This document shows positions 37,063 through 46,658 of a stretch of 64,000 nucleotides of DNA, in pieces. This stretch comes from Klebsiella ornithinolytica NBRC 105727 = ATCC 31898 (GTDB taxonomy: Bacteria; Pseudomonadota; Gammaproteobacteria; Enterobacterales; Enterobacteriaceae): assembly GCF_001598295.1 (NCBI RefSeq), contig NZ_BCYR01000004.1, positions 310,001-374,000 of the forward strand, given 5' to 3'. Made by a program: the position numbers and the translations under genes. Below the pieces are notes generated by a model. It ran no database searches. It was not told the DNA's origin and saw only the letters and a program-made list of their open reading frames with translations. Within the stretch, counting starts at the first letter, position 1. Every line of letters starts with the position of its first letter.

Positions 37063-37971
37063 ATGGATCGCTCAGATAACATCCAAAGCTATATTATTGG
37101 CGAGGATGTTGTATTCACGCCATCCCAAAGAATGATTGTGGACAGGCTGAATTCAAAAGAAGTTAAGCTTCATGTACCTGCGAGCTGCTGCCTTGAAATT
37201 TTACTCAACAACCAGGGAAAGGTTGTTTCTCAGGATCAATTGATTCTTTGTGGGTGGGGGGAGAAACGTAATGCCGGGGTGAGTCCAAACACCTACTATC
37301 AATGTATTTTACATCTCAGAAAGTCGCTGGCCGCCATAGGATGTCTGGATGTTATTGATACGGTGCCCAGACATGGTTTGCGGTTTAATAACAGGCTCAA
37401 AGTAACATATCTGTATCCTGAGAAGAATAATGAGCAACAAACTGACAACAATATAAATCAGGACATGGAAGGAAGTATCCATAATGATATTATGGGTATT
37501 GTCATTGACAGGTCTGAGCGTGTTGAGGCTGACGATGTCGAGTCAGATGATTCAGGAAACGCGCCACAAGAGGCCGATTTTTTTGAAAGTTCAGCAGCAG
37601 AAGGGGGGATTCATGAAGGTAGCAAACGGCATATTAAGTGGCTAAGAAATGCAGGCATTGTCACTATATCCGCTATTGTTTTATTCAGCATCATGACATT
37701 TCTTCATAAACCGGGAGGTGAAGCCTTTTCGGACTATAGCAAACTCTCTTTTGAGGGCTGTACTGTCTTTGTGGCAGACCAAAAATACGCTGTCACTGAA
37801 ATTAAGAAAATCCTCAATACGCTAGGCCTGCCGTGTTCTGACAAAACTATTGTCTATTTTACCGCTTCCCCTATGAATACCCGCTTAAATTTTATGTATT
37901 GTTCTGTTTACACTAAAAAGAATCAAAACTGTCGCTCCCTGACAATAATGAAAACCATGAAGGTACACTAA
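37063..37971 (+). CDS. ToxR/MarT-like membrane transcription regulator 1
   Basis: A 302-residue one-piece signal transducer. An N-terminal OmpR-type winged helix (about residues 10-110, with TYYQCILHLRKSLA and TVPRHGLRFNN) is followed by an acidic linker, one membrane segment near 195-214 (NAGIVTISAIVLFSIMTFL), and a short periplasmic domain of about 88 residues with several cysteines. It overlaps the next gene, a FidL-like partner, by one base (TAATG). MarT-FidL of Salmonella is the comparable pair. It probably senses an envelope signal and controls nearby surface genes (inference). Confidence 0.85.
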   Translation: MDRSDNIQSYIIGEDVVFTPSQRMIVDRLNSKEVKLHVPASCCLEILLNNQGKVVSQDQLILCGWGEKRNAGVSPNTYYQCILHLRKSLAAIGCLDVIDTVPRHGLRFNNRLKVTYLYPEKNNEQQTDNNINQDMEGSIHNDIMGIVIDRSERVEADDVESDDSGNAPQEADFFESSAAEGGIHEGSKRHIKWLRNAGIVTISAIVLFSIMTFLHKPGGEAFSDYSKLSFEGCTVFVADQKYAVTEIKKILNTLGLPCSDKTIVYFTASPMNTRLNFMYCSVYTKKNQNCRSLTIMKTMKVH

Positions 37972-38444
37972 TGCGCGTTAAAATATATTGTCTTTCTGCG
38001 TTATTGGTCGTGGTGCTGTTTATCATTTTTTATTATTTTGAACCATTTATTCCAAATAAAATAATAGTATGTCAGAGCCGCCACACTCTGATTCATGATG
38101 ATTTTCGTCTGGATTCAAACATTGGCTTTACGCTAGGAAACCATAAAGGTGAACTCACGATTTATGGCATCGCCGAGGAGAACGGCAGACGATCGCAGAT
38201 CAGTAGAGTGATTAATTTTACCTATATTAATCATGATGATATCTATGTTCTTAAAAATCAATATGTTGAGCATCTTAGCACCGATAGCAGTAGCGACAGC
38301 AATGCGGATGACCATTTTCCGGCTTTCTTTTATGAACCAGGGAAAGAGATTACGTTTAAAATTGAATATGATGAATATCATAACCCGGTGCTTTATTTGC
38401 ACAGCATGCCAACATTCTATTGTAAAAAATATCGAGATATTTAA
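37971..38444 (+). CDS. FidL-like membrane protein 1
   Basis: A 157-residue protein with an N-terminal membrane anchor (LSALLVVVLFIIFYYF) and a periplasmic domain of about 130 residues. Family features are IVCQSRHTLIH near the start, NIGFTLGNHKGELTIYG and the end SMPTFYCKKYRDI. FidL-like proteins accompany MarT/ToxR-type regulators much as ToxS accompanies ToxR. It is translationally coupled to regulator 1. Confidence 0.78.
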   Translation: MRVKIYCLSALLVVVLFIIFYYFEPFIPNKIIVCQSRHTLIHDDFRLDSNIGFTLGNHKGELTIYGIAEENGRRSQISRVINFTYINHDDIYVLKNQYVEHLSTDSSSDSNADDHFPAFFYEPGKEITFKIEYDEYHNPVLYLHSMPTFYCKKYRDI

Positions 38445-38697
38445 ATACGAAGAAAAATGCCGCCTGCTGTCGGCAATGATTCACGCTATCTGCTATTGGC
38501 TTAACTGCCGTTACCGACAGGTCGCCTTGCGGACAATATGATACGCTGATGTTATGGATTATCTCGCCATCAGGATAGCGCATGCTGTTGCGCATCACTG
38601 GTGTATCTGAGTCGTTTACTGCTGCGCATATGCTTCGTTTTTGCGGTTTTCCTTAGACGAGAGCGGCGAGAATGATGAGTCTGATTAATAATACGCC
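38445..38697. other. Convergent gap between two fidL-like genes
   Basis: No gene seen. Two regulator-partner pairs converge here; no strong T-tailed terminator was found. Confidence 0.4.
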
Positions 38698-39174
38698 TCA
38701 GATGTCGTCTTGTTTATGACATACATAGGCCGGTAACGTAGAGAAGATAAATAAATAGCTATGCTGCTGTTCAATCATTTTTACGTAAATGTCTTTTTGG
38801 GGATAGATGAAAAATAATGGCTCATATTTTTCCAACCAACTGCTGCTGATGCTTTCATCAGGAAATATCACATTGGTCACTGAGGTCAAATGGTAGGTGT
38901 TATTCTTCCTTTGAATGTTGAAGAATATCTTGCGGTTAAATCTTTTCGTTTTGTCGTTAACGGAGTAGCCATTCATACTGAGCAGGCCGCTATCTTTGTT
39001 TATCCTGTAAGTGAGTGAAATATTGAGTTGTTCATCAGTATTATGCTGTACAAAGTTAGCTTTGCATGTAAATTCAGGAGGCTGAGAGCGTTTCCATAAT
39101 GAATAGCCTGCCAGGATTAAGGTAAAAAACAGGCATACGCAAAGCACATACACCGAAGTTCGGTAATGTATCAT
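38698..39174 (-). CDS. FidL-like membrane protein 2
   Basis: A 158-residue protein from ATG 39174, which follows GAGG by 8-9 bases and starts one base after the regulator stop; a TTG five codons earlier is possible. A membrane anchor (VYVLCVCLFFTLILAGYSLW) precedes the periplasmic domain: FTCKANFVQHN, NISLTYRINKDSGLLSMNG and the ending TLPAYVCHKQDDI, which parallels FidL-like protein 1. It is paired with regulator 2. Confidence 0.78.
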   Translation of the reverse strand: MIHYRTSVYVLCVCLFFTLILAGYSLWKRSQPPEFTCKANFVQHNTDEQLNISLTYRINKDSGLLSMNGYSVNDKTKRFNRKIFFNIQRKNNTYHLTSVTNVIFPDESISSSWLEKYEPLFFIYPQKDIYVKMIEQQHSYLFIFSTLPAYVCHKQDDI

Positions 39175-39175
39175 T

Positions 39176-40063
39176 TTAATGATCCTCAATAAAATAATCT
39201 GAAATACAGTAGTTGGGACGGGTCATAGGTTTGTTACACCGAATAACGGAAGCCCTGGGTAGCATGGCATAACGGCTGATGTATACCCATGGGAATTTTT
39301 TACAGTCAGGTTTGAATTGATTGCCATAGGTGAGCGCCGCCGCTTTCTCATCGGTGTTATGAATCTCTTTATTAAGAAAAAAGTGGCAGCCGTTGGTGTT
39401 TACGGCAAGCATGTAGTTTTCGAAGTATCGACTTCCCTGGAACTGAGCGAGTATGACTTTGATATCGGCCAGCAGGATAGAAAAAATAAGCGCGGTGATT
39501 AAAAAAAAAAGCTTACTGAATTTCCTGATACCTGCTTTATTCAGACTTTGTTCGGCAGGTATGTCGGGAACCGCTGCGACTATTCCTGATACCGGCTCCG
39601 ACGCCCGTAAACTGCCGATATGGTCTGAGTCCGCTGAGTCAGGCGTATCGTGGTGGACAGGCCGGGCACCCTCCTCGGTTTTTGACTCCTCAACATTAGC
39701 GATCGGCAGGATATCGGCGGATTCAATAACCTGAACCTGCGTTTCACGGGCCAACGTTAAACCGATACGCGGTATCGTGGTAATAGGATCGGCGGGAAAT
39801 CCAACTTCTTTCAGACCCTTTCGGAGTAGACAAATATTCTGATAGTAGGTATTTGCAGAAACGACGAGCCCGAGTTTCTCCCAGACGTTATACATAAATT
39901 CCTGCTGTGTAACTATCGTATTTGAACTCTCAATTAATAGTAATAAACAACGACTTGCAGGAGAGTTTAAGACCACCATTTGCGTGGGATTGATAAGGTT
40001 CCTTAACTGGCGAGTCGTGGGGTGAAATTCAACAATGTTGTTAATAATGTAATATCTATGCAT
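39176..40063 (-). CDS. ToxR/MarT-like membrane transcription regulator 2
   Basis: A 295-residue protein with an N-terminal winged helix (residues 5-105: TQQEFMYNVWEKLG, TYYQNICLLRKGL, TIPRIGLTLA), a proline- and acid-rich linker, a membrane segment near 183-205 and a periplasmic domain of about 90 residues. The C terminus has the block VIRCNKPMTRPNYCISDYFIE, nearly repeated in regulator 3. It is coupled to FidL-like protein 2. Confidence 0.85.
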   Translation of the reverse strand: MHRYYIINNIVEFHPTTRQLRNLINPTQMVVLNSPASRCLLLLIESSNTIVTQQEFMYNVWEKLGLVVSANTYYQNICLLRKGLKEVGFPADPITTIPRIGLTLARETQVQVIESADILPIANVEESKTEEGARPVHHDTPDSADSDHIGSLRASEPVSGIVAAVPDIPAEQSLNKAGIRKFSKLFFLITALIFSILLADIKVILAQFQGSRYFENYMLAVNTNGCHFFLNKEIHNTDEKAAALTYGNQFKPDCKKFPWVYISRYAMLPRASVIRCNKPMTRPNYCISDYFIEDH

Positions 40064-40589
40064 GGATTATATAAAACTCTTTCAGGAACAGGAGGGCTTT
40101 ATCTCGGCGGATGCAGATAAAAATTAAGAACTTTTCACATTCAAAAAAAATTATAAATGATAGATTAAGCTCTGCATATTATGGCGCCTGGCGAAAATTC
40201 TTATTTATACCGTTACGGTGAATCACCATGATTGCTCGCCAGCCATGTGGGAGGGGTATTCTGTTCATCAAGATAATTTCTGACTGTACGGCAGAGGGCG
40301 CTACCTCTCCTGGAGTTCATGTCTGTCGTCTTAACGTAAGTAAGGAAAGCCACTGTTGATCTGGCGTCACAGCGTTGTCGTCGGGCGATCTGCCGATGCG
40401 CTCGGGGTGTATGAGCTGCTTTCGTAAGCCATGAAAGGGTAAGCGGAGTTATGTGAGGGAGAGGGAGTCTGCCGCAGAGTGGATAGCTGACTGGCCGGCA
40501 CCGTTTAAGTAACAATCCACGGCCGATATTGCTTTTTCCTGCGCCTGTAAACCGGAAAAGTGGAAAATGATCGCGTAGTGCTTAAGCTG
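40064..40589. other. Intergenic region between regulators 2 and 3
   Basis: No gene is supported. Regulator 3 has no FidL-like gene in this position; the GC-rich left part may be what remains of one, but no similarity is readable. Confidence 0.35.
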
Positions 40590-41504
40590 TTATTCAATGA
40601 AGTATTCTGAAATACATAAAGTAGATTGCGTGAATGGTTTATTACAGCGGATGATCGACGTTCGGGGAAAGTCAGCCAGCGTTGTTACGTATACCCAGGG
40701 GTAGTTAACACAATCACCGGTGATATGTTGGTCATATTTATTGAGTACCTCCATTTTCACACTCTCGGATACCGCTTTTGCCGATAGCACGTGGCAGCGC
40801 TGAGCTGTAGCAATCTTTACATAGTCAGAGAAATAGTTGTCTTTTATCGCTGTCAGATATGAGAAAAGCAGCGTGATGAATGCCAGGCTTATCGCCAGCA
40901 GAACGCCATTTTTTACGCTAAAGCCCATCCGGTATATATTTGTTCTGGTAAGCGAGGGGGGAAGGAAACGGTGCTCTGCTGCAGGAGATGGGGAAACTTG
41001 TTCCGCATATTCACAGGTAGTCGGCAGGGTGGTGGCGGGAAGCCGATGGCTATATTCTTCCACCACCGTGTTTTCGTCGGATTGGCCAGCCCCGGTTTCG
41101 ACTTCAGGAGTGGTTTCCGTGACTAATTTCCGAATCTGGGTACCTGTAGCCAGAGTAAGCCCAATACGGGGAAGGGTGATAATGGTATTATCCTCCAGCC
41201 CGGCGTGGATAAGGCTTCTGCGGAGAATTGAGATATTTTGATAGTAGGTGTTGCTGGTCACCTTCATACCACTCTGTTTCCAGGCAATATCCATAAAATC
41301 CTGCTGTGTCACGATATTACCGATATTATTAATGAGTAACTGCAAACAGCGACCTGCGGGGACACTCAGCGTTACCTTCAACGCCGGATTATGGATATTG
41401 CATAACATATTGGTCGCAGGTTGAAACGTCACGCAGTCGTTAATAACATAATACGTATGCGCATCTGCTAACCATTTATATCGTTCATTGCTGCCATTTT
41501 TCAT
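40590..41504 (-). CDS. ToxR/MarT-like membrane transcription regulator 3
   Basis: A 304-residue relative of regulator 2: winged helix at residues 15-120 (VTQQDFMDIAWKQSG, TYYQNISILRRSL, TLPRIGLTLATG), a linker rich in Thr, Pro and Glu, a membrane segment near 201-219 (VLLAISLAFITLLFSYL), and a periplasmic domain with the conserved end SIIRCNKPFTQSTLCISEYFIE split by variable positions. No FidL-like partner follows. It is the regulator closest to fimbrial operon 2, in the same direction and about 760 bases beyond the adhesin gene. Confidence 0.85.
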   Translation of the reverse strand: MKNGSNERYKWLADAHTYYVINDCVTFQPATNMLCNIHNPALKVTLSVPAGRCLQLLINNIGNIVTQQDFMDIAWKQSGMKVTSNTYYQNISILRRSLIHAGLEDNTIITLPRIGLTLATGTQIRKLVTETTPEVETGAGQSDENTVVEEYSHRLPATTLPTTCEYAEQVSPSPAAEHRFLPPSLTRTNIYRMGFSVKNGVLLAISLAFITLLFSYLTAIKDNYFSDYVKIATAQRCHVLSAKAVSESVKMEVLNKYDQHITGDCVNYPWVYVTTLADFPRTSIIRCNKPFTQSTLCISEYFIE

Positions 41505-42220
41505 TGTATTGATCTCCTGGCGAAAAGGGATACATAATCACGTAAACAGGAAAGCTACATAATGAATCTTTGTTATTATTTTTGCTTTATTTGACCCTAG
41601 AGATATTACCTCATCGTGATGCCGGCTGAAGGGCTGCAGCCTGTTGAGGAGGTTGGACGTGTCAAACGAAAGCGTAGAAAGAGCTCATCTCTGCGTTAAT
41701 GGCAGCCAGGCTGGGGGGCGATATGCTGTGCTGAACTTCAGGTCTGACTAAGCGCCTGTCCTATCATGGCTATTTTACTTGCCACTTTGGACCTGAGCAG
41801 TGCCGAAATTCTCAGGTACTACGCGTACGCGCTGGTTTCTGCGCGCTGCCTGTCTCCACACTGGATCACCACGAACGCCCGCCGTGGCGCCGCCATACTT
41901 TATGCGCATGGGCGTTGGTTTTATTACCCGGCTCATCCGGGAACCTCGCCCTTACGTGTCGCCGCGTCGAAGCATGTGAATCTGTTCTGGACAGATTTGT
42001 TGCTCACCCCGGTCATTTACTGGGGTACAGCTGGTACGGGCTCCCGGCGTTGCCGTTTTCTGCCACTCAGATTATTTAAGTGATAACGATTTGCGGCAAA
42101 AGGTTTTTGTGCTGCATGAGTCTGCTGTGTATCGCGGGCAGTTTGTGGAACTCAGGATGCAAGAGTGCATGTGGGATAAATTGTCTAATGATATTTATAA
42201 TAGTTGTACCAGCCCGATGA
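41505..42220. other. Intergenic region between the adhesin gene and regulator 3
   Basis: About 700 bases with no gene that I can support. Short plus-strand frames (for example 41766-42083) show no family features. Confidence 0.4.
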
Positions 42221-42247
42221 ATAATGCCCCCTTGCGGAGGGCATTAT
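42221..42247. terminator. Hairpin after fimbrial operon 2
   Basis: Stem ATAATGCCC/GGGCATTAT, 19 bases after the adhesin stop. The T-run is short. Confidence 0.55.
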
Positions 42248-42265
42248 ATATTCCGGGCCCGGGGA

Positions 42266-43309
42266 TCAATCTTCCTGGATCACAACCTCTATCACCGCTT
42301 TGACCAGACCATCTGAAATATCATTATTCATCTTGAAATAATCAGCGGTTAAGCTGATATCCTGATCGAGGCTAAGGGACGTAATATTGTACGCATCGGT
42401 ATCATAAAATTTCACTGGATTACCCTCTTTTTTCAGGATGATCCCGACATTTTTGGCGCCGCTACCTCCCGGCGCTGGGAGGATAGCATTTTCCATTACC
42501 CCAATATCGCCGGTCACCGAGCTTTTTGGGTTAAACCAGTAGGTGAGCTTCTGGCCTTGCAATTCACTGGGGCAGGTAATATTCATGTCAATGGTTTTGC
42601 CTTTGCCGGTTGCCGCGCCGGAGGAAAGCGCTAACAACTCGCTTTTATTAATTCTTTGCAGATTGACCGTGCTGGGACCCTTCACCGAAATATTACAGCT
42701 CTCATTACGAAAGGAAACTCTTGTTGTTTTGGGATTTACCCAGTAGATCGCGCCCCCCCTTTCATACGTTGGATAGGCCGGGTCTCTCACGCGAAACGTA
42801 ATTTCGACATTGATGTTAGTCGCCCCGCTGGTATCGATGGGGCCCGTTTTAACCAGCCACGCAGAGAAGAACGGTGTGGCGGGAAACTGTGCCGATCTGT
42901 CAAAAGGCGTCGGCCAGGACCCGGCCTCGCCGGGAACCTGTTTGCCGACGCGGCTGGCGAATATATCGCTAAATTGAATACCAATACCGGATACGCCCGT
43001 TTCATAAACGGGCATACCGCGGAGAGTCACTCCTGGAACCTGCGAAGTGCTCACTTCGACGACATATTCTGCGCCGGGATTGCACCGGAACAGCCTGTGG
43101 TGCAAATCCATGCCGCCTATTGTCTTAGAATAAAGAAATGCTCCAACCGGAAGCGCAGGATCGGCCGATATCTTAGGATATAACGTCATACCCTGGCGCT
43201 CTTCCACACCACCATCGTTGCCGGCAGCATCCGTATAAGTGCATAGCCGTGCAGCTGAAACCCCGCTACTGAAAAAGACGGCGGCCAGCAGTACAATCAT
43301 TTTTTTCAT
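42266..43309 (-). CDS. Fimbrial tip adhesin of operon 2
   Basis: A 347-residue exported protein with a clear signal peptide (MKKMIVLLAAVFFSSGVSA). It divides into an N-terminal receptor-binding part with CTYTDAAGND and LFRCNPGAEYVVEV, and a pilin-like domain from about residue 205 (ESCNISVKGPSTVNL) that ends in VKAVIEVVIQED. Length and order as the last gene of the operon match tip adhesins of the MrkD/FimH kind. ATG 43309 is chosen for the signal peptide; 43318 is possible. The ligand is unknown. Confidence 0.82.
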   Translation of the reverse strand: MKKMIVLLAAVFFSSGVSAARLCTYTDAAGNDGGVEERQGMTLYPKISADPALPVGAFLYSKTIGGMDLHHRLFRCNPGAEYVVEVSTSQVPGVTLRGMPVYETGVSGIGIQFSDIFASRVGKQVPGEAGSWPTPFDRSAQFPATPFFSAWLVKTGPIDTSGATNINVEITFRVRDPAYPTYERGGAIYWVNPKTTRVSFRNESCNISVKGPSTVNLQRINKSELLALSSGAATGKGKTIDMNITCPSELQGQKLTYWFNPKSSVTGDIGVMENAILPAPGGSGAKNVGIILKKEGNPVKFYDTDAYNITSLSLDQDISLTADYFKMNNDISDGLVKAVIEVVIQED

Positions 43310-43331
43310 TTCACTCATCTCGTTATGATGA

Positions 43332-45878
43332 TTATCGACACAAGGCTTCAGCCTGACTGACTCCGGAATTTTTCTTCTGGCCGGCGGACAAGGTATATAT
43401 GGCGGTACATTGCTGGCCTGCTTTTTTCCCCCAGCTTACCGTCAGTACGCCAGTTGGCTGAAGGCCGGTCATATAGACCATACCGGCGTCGCTCACGATA
43501 CTGGCTTGAGATTTGGCGGCACCGGAAAGCGTGACCATGGCGCCAAAAGGCACTTCGCGGCCTGAAGGCGTTTTAAGATGAATAAATGCCCGCAGCCCAA
43601 TATTCCCGGCATAGTTTGTGCGAACAATGGCGCCTCGCGTAGGGACAACCCGCTGGGTGGTCTGCATCAGCTCCATCTCTTCGCCAAAGGACGTGCTATC
43701 CAGAGTGATGTCGGTACTGCGGTAGGGGGTAATATAGGGAACGATGGCATAGCCGCGACCGTCCGTGACGATAGTGGAGTCCGAGCTGAGCCTGACGTTG
43801 TCTAAACCAGGGGCCTTGATCAGGACCGCTGCGTTGCTGATATTCTGCCCAAGCGTTATGCCGTCCGCGTGTGCAATCAGACTGCCATTGGCGCCGTAGT
43901 CGAACCGTCGGCTGTTGTTGTCGTAGCTGTAGCCAGCGCTTACGCTGCCTCGAGAGCCGTTGTATGCTCCCCGAATGTCGCCGCTATAGTATTCACGATT
44001 GCTATAGCCCTGCTGGATGTTCCAGTCGAGGTTGTTGTCTTCCAACGCTATACCGCCTACAGAGACGTACTGATCCGTGGAGCCTGGGCTACTTTCGGTG
44101 ATTTGATAGCTGGCATAGGTATTGGGCAACCAGTTGCTCAGCGGTATGGAGATGGTGAGGGCAACGCGCTGATCGTTTCGCGATTCGCGGCTGGAACTGT
44201 GAATCCCCCAGGTATAGCGGCTATAGCTGTAGCCGAGATAGTAGTTAATTCCCCGCCAGCCGCCGTTGTAACCCAGGCTCAATGATTTATTCGTACGCTT
44301 GTTATCCCAGTAATCTTCTACAAGCGCGCTGATGGATACGCTGCCATGCGCTCTTCCCAGACTTTGGTTCAGGGTGAAGTTAGTGCGATTGCGTAAAGAA
44401 CGGCCGGAGTAGTAATACCCGTCATGGGCATAGGTGTTAAGCACCTCAGAGAGCGTGTTAAACCCTTTTGTCGAGTAGCGATAGCCGGCAATGGTAAAGT
44501 TGGTCCCGGTTTCAATAATATTTTTACCGTAGCGTAAACGCCACGACTGGCCGGACGTTTTATCGTCATAGCGTTTTTTAGACCATGCCTGGGTCACATC
44601 TGCCGAGAGGGCGCCAAGACTGGCAAGGTTATAGCCAATCCCGCTTGAAAGAGCCTGATATTTGGCCGATGCCTGTACGCCGCCAAAAATCGTGGCGCTG
44701 GATGTCAATCCATACTTGGCAGTGGCCTGCGTAAAGGGCGTGTCGTCAATGGTGCCCACATACGGGCGGTACTTCCCGGAGGTGATTTCATATTCGAATT
44801 GCTTCTCGCGCAGCATCACCGGCAGGACCGCGAACGGCACGATGAAGTTCTGTCTTGAGCCGTCGGACTCTTCAACCGTCACGTACAGATCGCCGCTGCC
44901 GCCGCTCGGATACATGTCGGTAATTTCAAAGGCGCCTGGGGCGACGTAGGTCTGGTAAACCTGATAGCCGTTCTGCTTGATGACAACGCGGGCGTTGGTT
45001 TTAGCAATACCACGGATTACCGGAGCATAGCCGCGCATACTTTCTGGCAGCATGCTGGTATCCGTCGCCAGCTGCACCCCGGAAAAGGGGACGCTGTCAA
45101 ATATGCCGGACAGGGAAGAGCTTTCACCGATGATCAGATTGCTGCTGATAGAGCGTAAGCTGCGTTGGAGATAAAGATAAGCGGAATCAAAATGGTCTGA
45201 TTCACCCTTGCTTTTATTCCACATGCTCAGGTTTCTGACCCGCCACGGGCCGATATTTATCCCGGATTCCAGGTTCAGGCTATAGTATTCATTATCGCTT
45301 TTATAATCCTGAGAACCATTGAATTGATAGTTTACAAACATGGCGTTGATGCCGTCATCAAATTTTTCCGGCGGGATGTAGTCATTGGCCACGGTACTTA
45401 TCGCGGCCTGAGGCACGGAAATATCTAAGCGCTGAGCGGCAAAATCGAAAATGGTTTTGCTGTCCGGGATGATATCGAAATTGCTACACCCTTGTTCACT
45501 CTCCTTGAGCTCAGGGAATGACTTGACTCTGACACCATATTGCGAGAGTACATCTAACGTAAAGCAGGGAATAAGATTGAGCTTTTTATCGAGTTTATTG
45601 CTCCGGGTGTCCGTGATAAATTTAACATTTTTGGTTTCCAGGTAACGGCCATTAAAAACAACATCAACCCGATAGTCTCCCGGAGCCTGGGCATTGACCG
45701 ATTGATAAACTGACAGATCGGGAATGTTGGATGTGTCACCTCCATTGACTGATGAAATGAATGTCGGGTCAAAGAATTCACGGGCGTTCACTTTAGTGTG
45801 AATACTCGCCGTCATTATAGTAATAATAGCTATGCAGATCGTAGATAGCCTGAAGGTATTGTTGTGTTCTATAGGCAT
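43332..45878 (-). CDS. Fimbrial usher of operon 2 (FimD/PapC family)
   Basis: An 848-residue outer-membrane usher from ATG 45878, which has GGA seven bases upstream; an ATG four codons earlier exists. Landmarks are the N-terminal domain (VYQSVNAQAPGDYRVDVVFNG near residue 55), PQAAISTVANDYIPPEKFDDGINA, the plug region with YAPVIRGIAKTNARVVI, and the C-terminal FGAMVTLSG with a terminal cysteine pair (QQCTAIY...EALCR). It works with the single chaperone of this operon. Confidence 0.92.
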   Translation of the reverse strand: MPIEHNNTFRLSTICIAIITIMTASIHTKVNAREFFDPTFISSVNGGDTSNIPDLSVYQSVNAQAPGDYRVDVVFNGRYLETKNVKFITDTRSNKLDKKLNLIPCFTLDVLSQYGVRVKSFPELKESEQGCSNFDIIPDSKTIFDFAAQRLDISVPQAAISTVANDYIPPEKFDDGINAMFVNYQFNGSQDYKSDNEYYSLNLESGINIGPWRVRNLSMWNKSKGESDHFDSAYLYLQRSLRSISSNLIIGESSSLSGIFDSVPFSGVQLATDTSMLPESMRGYAPVIRGIAKTNARVVIKQNGYQVYQTYVAPGAFEITDMYPSGGSGDLYVTVEESDGSRQNFIVPFAVLPVMLREKQFEYEITSGKYRPYVGTIDDTPFTQATAKYGLTSSATIFGGVQASAKYQALSSGIGYNLASLGALSADVTQAWSKKRYDDKTSGQSWRLRYGKNIIETGTNFTIAGYRYSTKGFNTLSEVLNTYAHDGYYYSGRSLRNRTNFTLNQSLGRAHGSVSISALVEDYWDNKRTNKSLSLGYNGGWRGINYYLGYSYSRYTWGIHSSSRESRNDQRVALTISIPLSNWLPNTYASYQITESSPGSTDQYVSVGGIALEDNNLDWNIQQGYSNREYYSGDIRGAYNGSRGSVSAGYSYDNNSRRFDYGANGSLIAHADGITLGQNISNAAVLIKAPGLDNVRLSSDSTIVTDGRGYAIVPYITPYRSTDITLDSTSFGEEMELMQTTQRVVPTRGAIVRTNYAGNIGLRAFIHLKTPSGREVPFGAMVTLSGAAKSQASIVSDAGMVYMTGLQPTGVLTVSWGKKAGQQCTAIYTLSAGQKKNSGVSQAEALCR

Positions 45879-45907
45879 AAAAACATCCATTTATAAATGC
45901 GAACTGT

Positions 45908-46597
45908 TTATGGCAGTTGCGATGAATAGAGGGAACCTGCTCCTCCATAATCATTCACTATTTTCCACGTGACTTTGGTAGCATTACCGTTATCTTTTAG
46001 CGTTATAACTTTTGATGAAAAGGGTTCAATGAATTTAATTTTTGCCTGATATTCATTGGCGCCAATTTGTACGTTTCTAAAATAGTAAAAGAAAGGCGTC
46101 GGGTTTTTAATGGTGAGCTGTTTACCCGCTCTGCGCCACTCTATTTTTTGGGCTTCGGTATTATTGGATAACTCAGCTAACGCTTTGGGCCGATAGATTA
46201 ATCGCATGCGATGCCTGACGGCGAGCTGTATAGTATTGCTGTTCGCATAGGTATCATCAGACGGTGGTATCGCCATGATGTTAAAAAAATAGGATGATTC
46301 GCGGTCAGTGGGAGCATTGATGCTAGCTACAGAGAATATACGGACAGTATTCTTCTGCTTCATCTCCAGGCGAAAAAGCGGAGGTGTCACTATGAAGGCT
46401 GGTGTTTTCCCTTCTGGCGCTTCAACCCATGATTTGATCAGATAAGGCATTTCGTCTTTATTATCAATTTGCGCAGATATCTCACGAGCGCCTTCTTTAT
46501 AAAGATAGCGGGTTGATTCGATAACAATTCCTGCATGCGCAAAACCACTCAGCATCATGGCGAAGGCAAGGGTTGCCTTGATCATCATCTGGTACAT
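45908..46597 (-). CDS. Periplasmic fimbrial chaperone of operon 2
   Basis: A 229-residue PapD/FimC-type chaperone with a signal peptide ending in GFAHA. Conserved blocks are GIVIESTRYLYKEGARE, YLIKSWVEA, FIVTPPLFRLEMKQKNTVRI, DRESSYFFNIMAIPP and MRLIYRPKAL. AAGGAA lies five bases before the ATG. It delivers subunits of this operon to the usher. Confidence 0.9.
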   Translation of the reverse strand: MYQMMIKATLAFAMMLSGFAHAGIVIESTRYLYKEGAREISAQIDNKDEMPYLIKSWVEAPEGKTPAFIVTPPLFRLEMKQKNTVRIFSVASINAPTDRESSYFFNIMAIPPSDDTYANSNTIQLAVRHRMRLIYRPKALAELSNNTEAQKIEWRRAGKQLTIKNPTPFFYYFRNVQIGANEYQAKIKFIEPFSSKVITLKDNGNATKVTWKIVNDYGGAGSLYSSQLP

Positions 46598-46658
46598 TAG
46601 ATTCCTTCAGCATTTAATTAAAAAGGTCTGCCGGAATGACAGACCCTTTAAAAATTAA

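Noticed and set aside
41766..42083. Possible small gene between regulator 3 and the adhesin gene
   Set aside because: No ribosome site, family motif or neighbour logic supports it.
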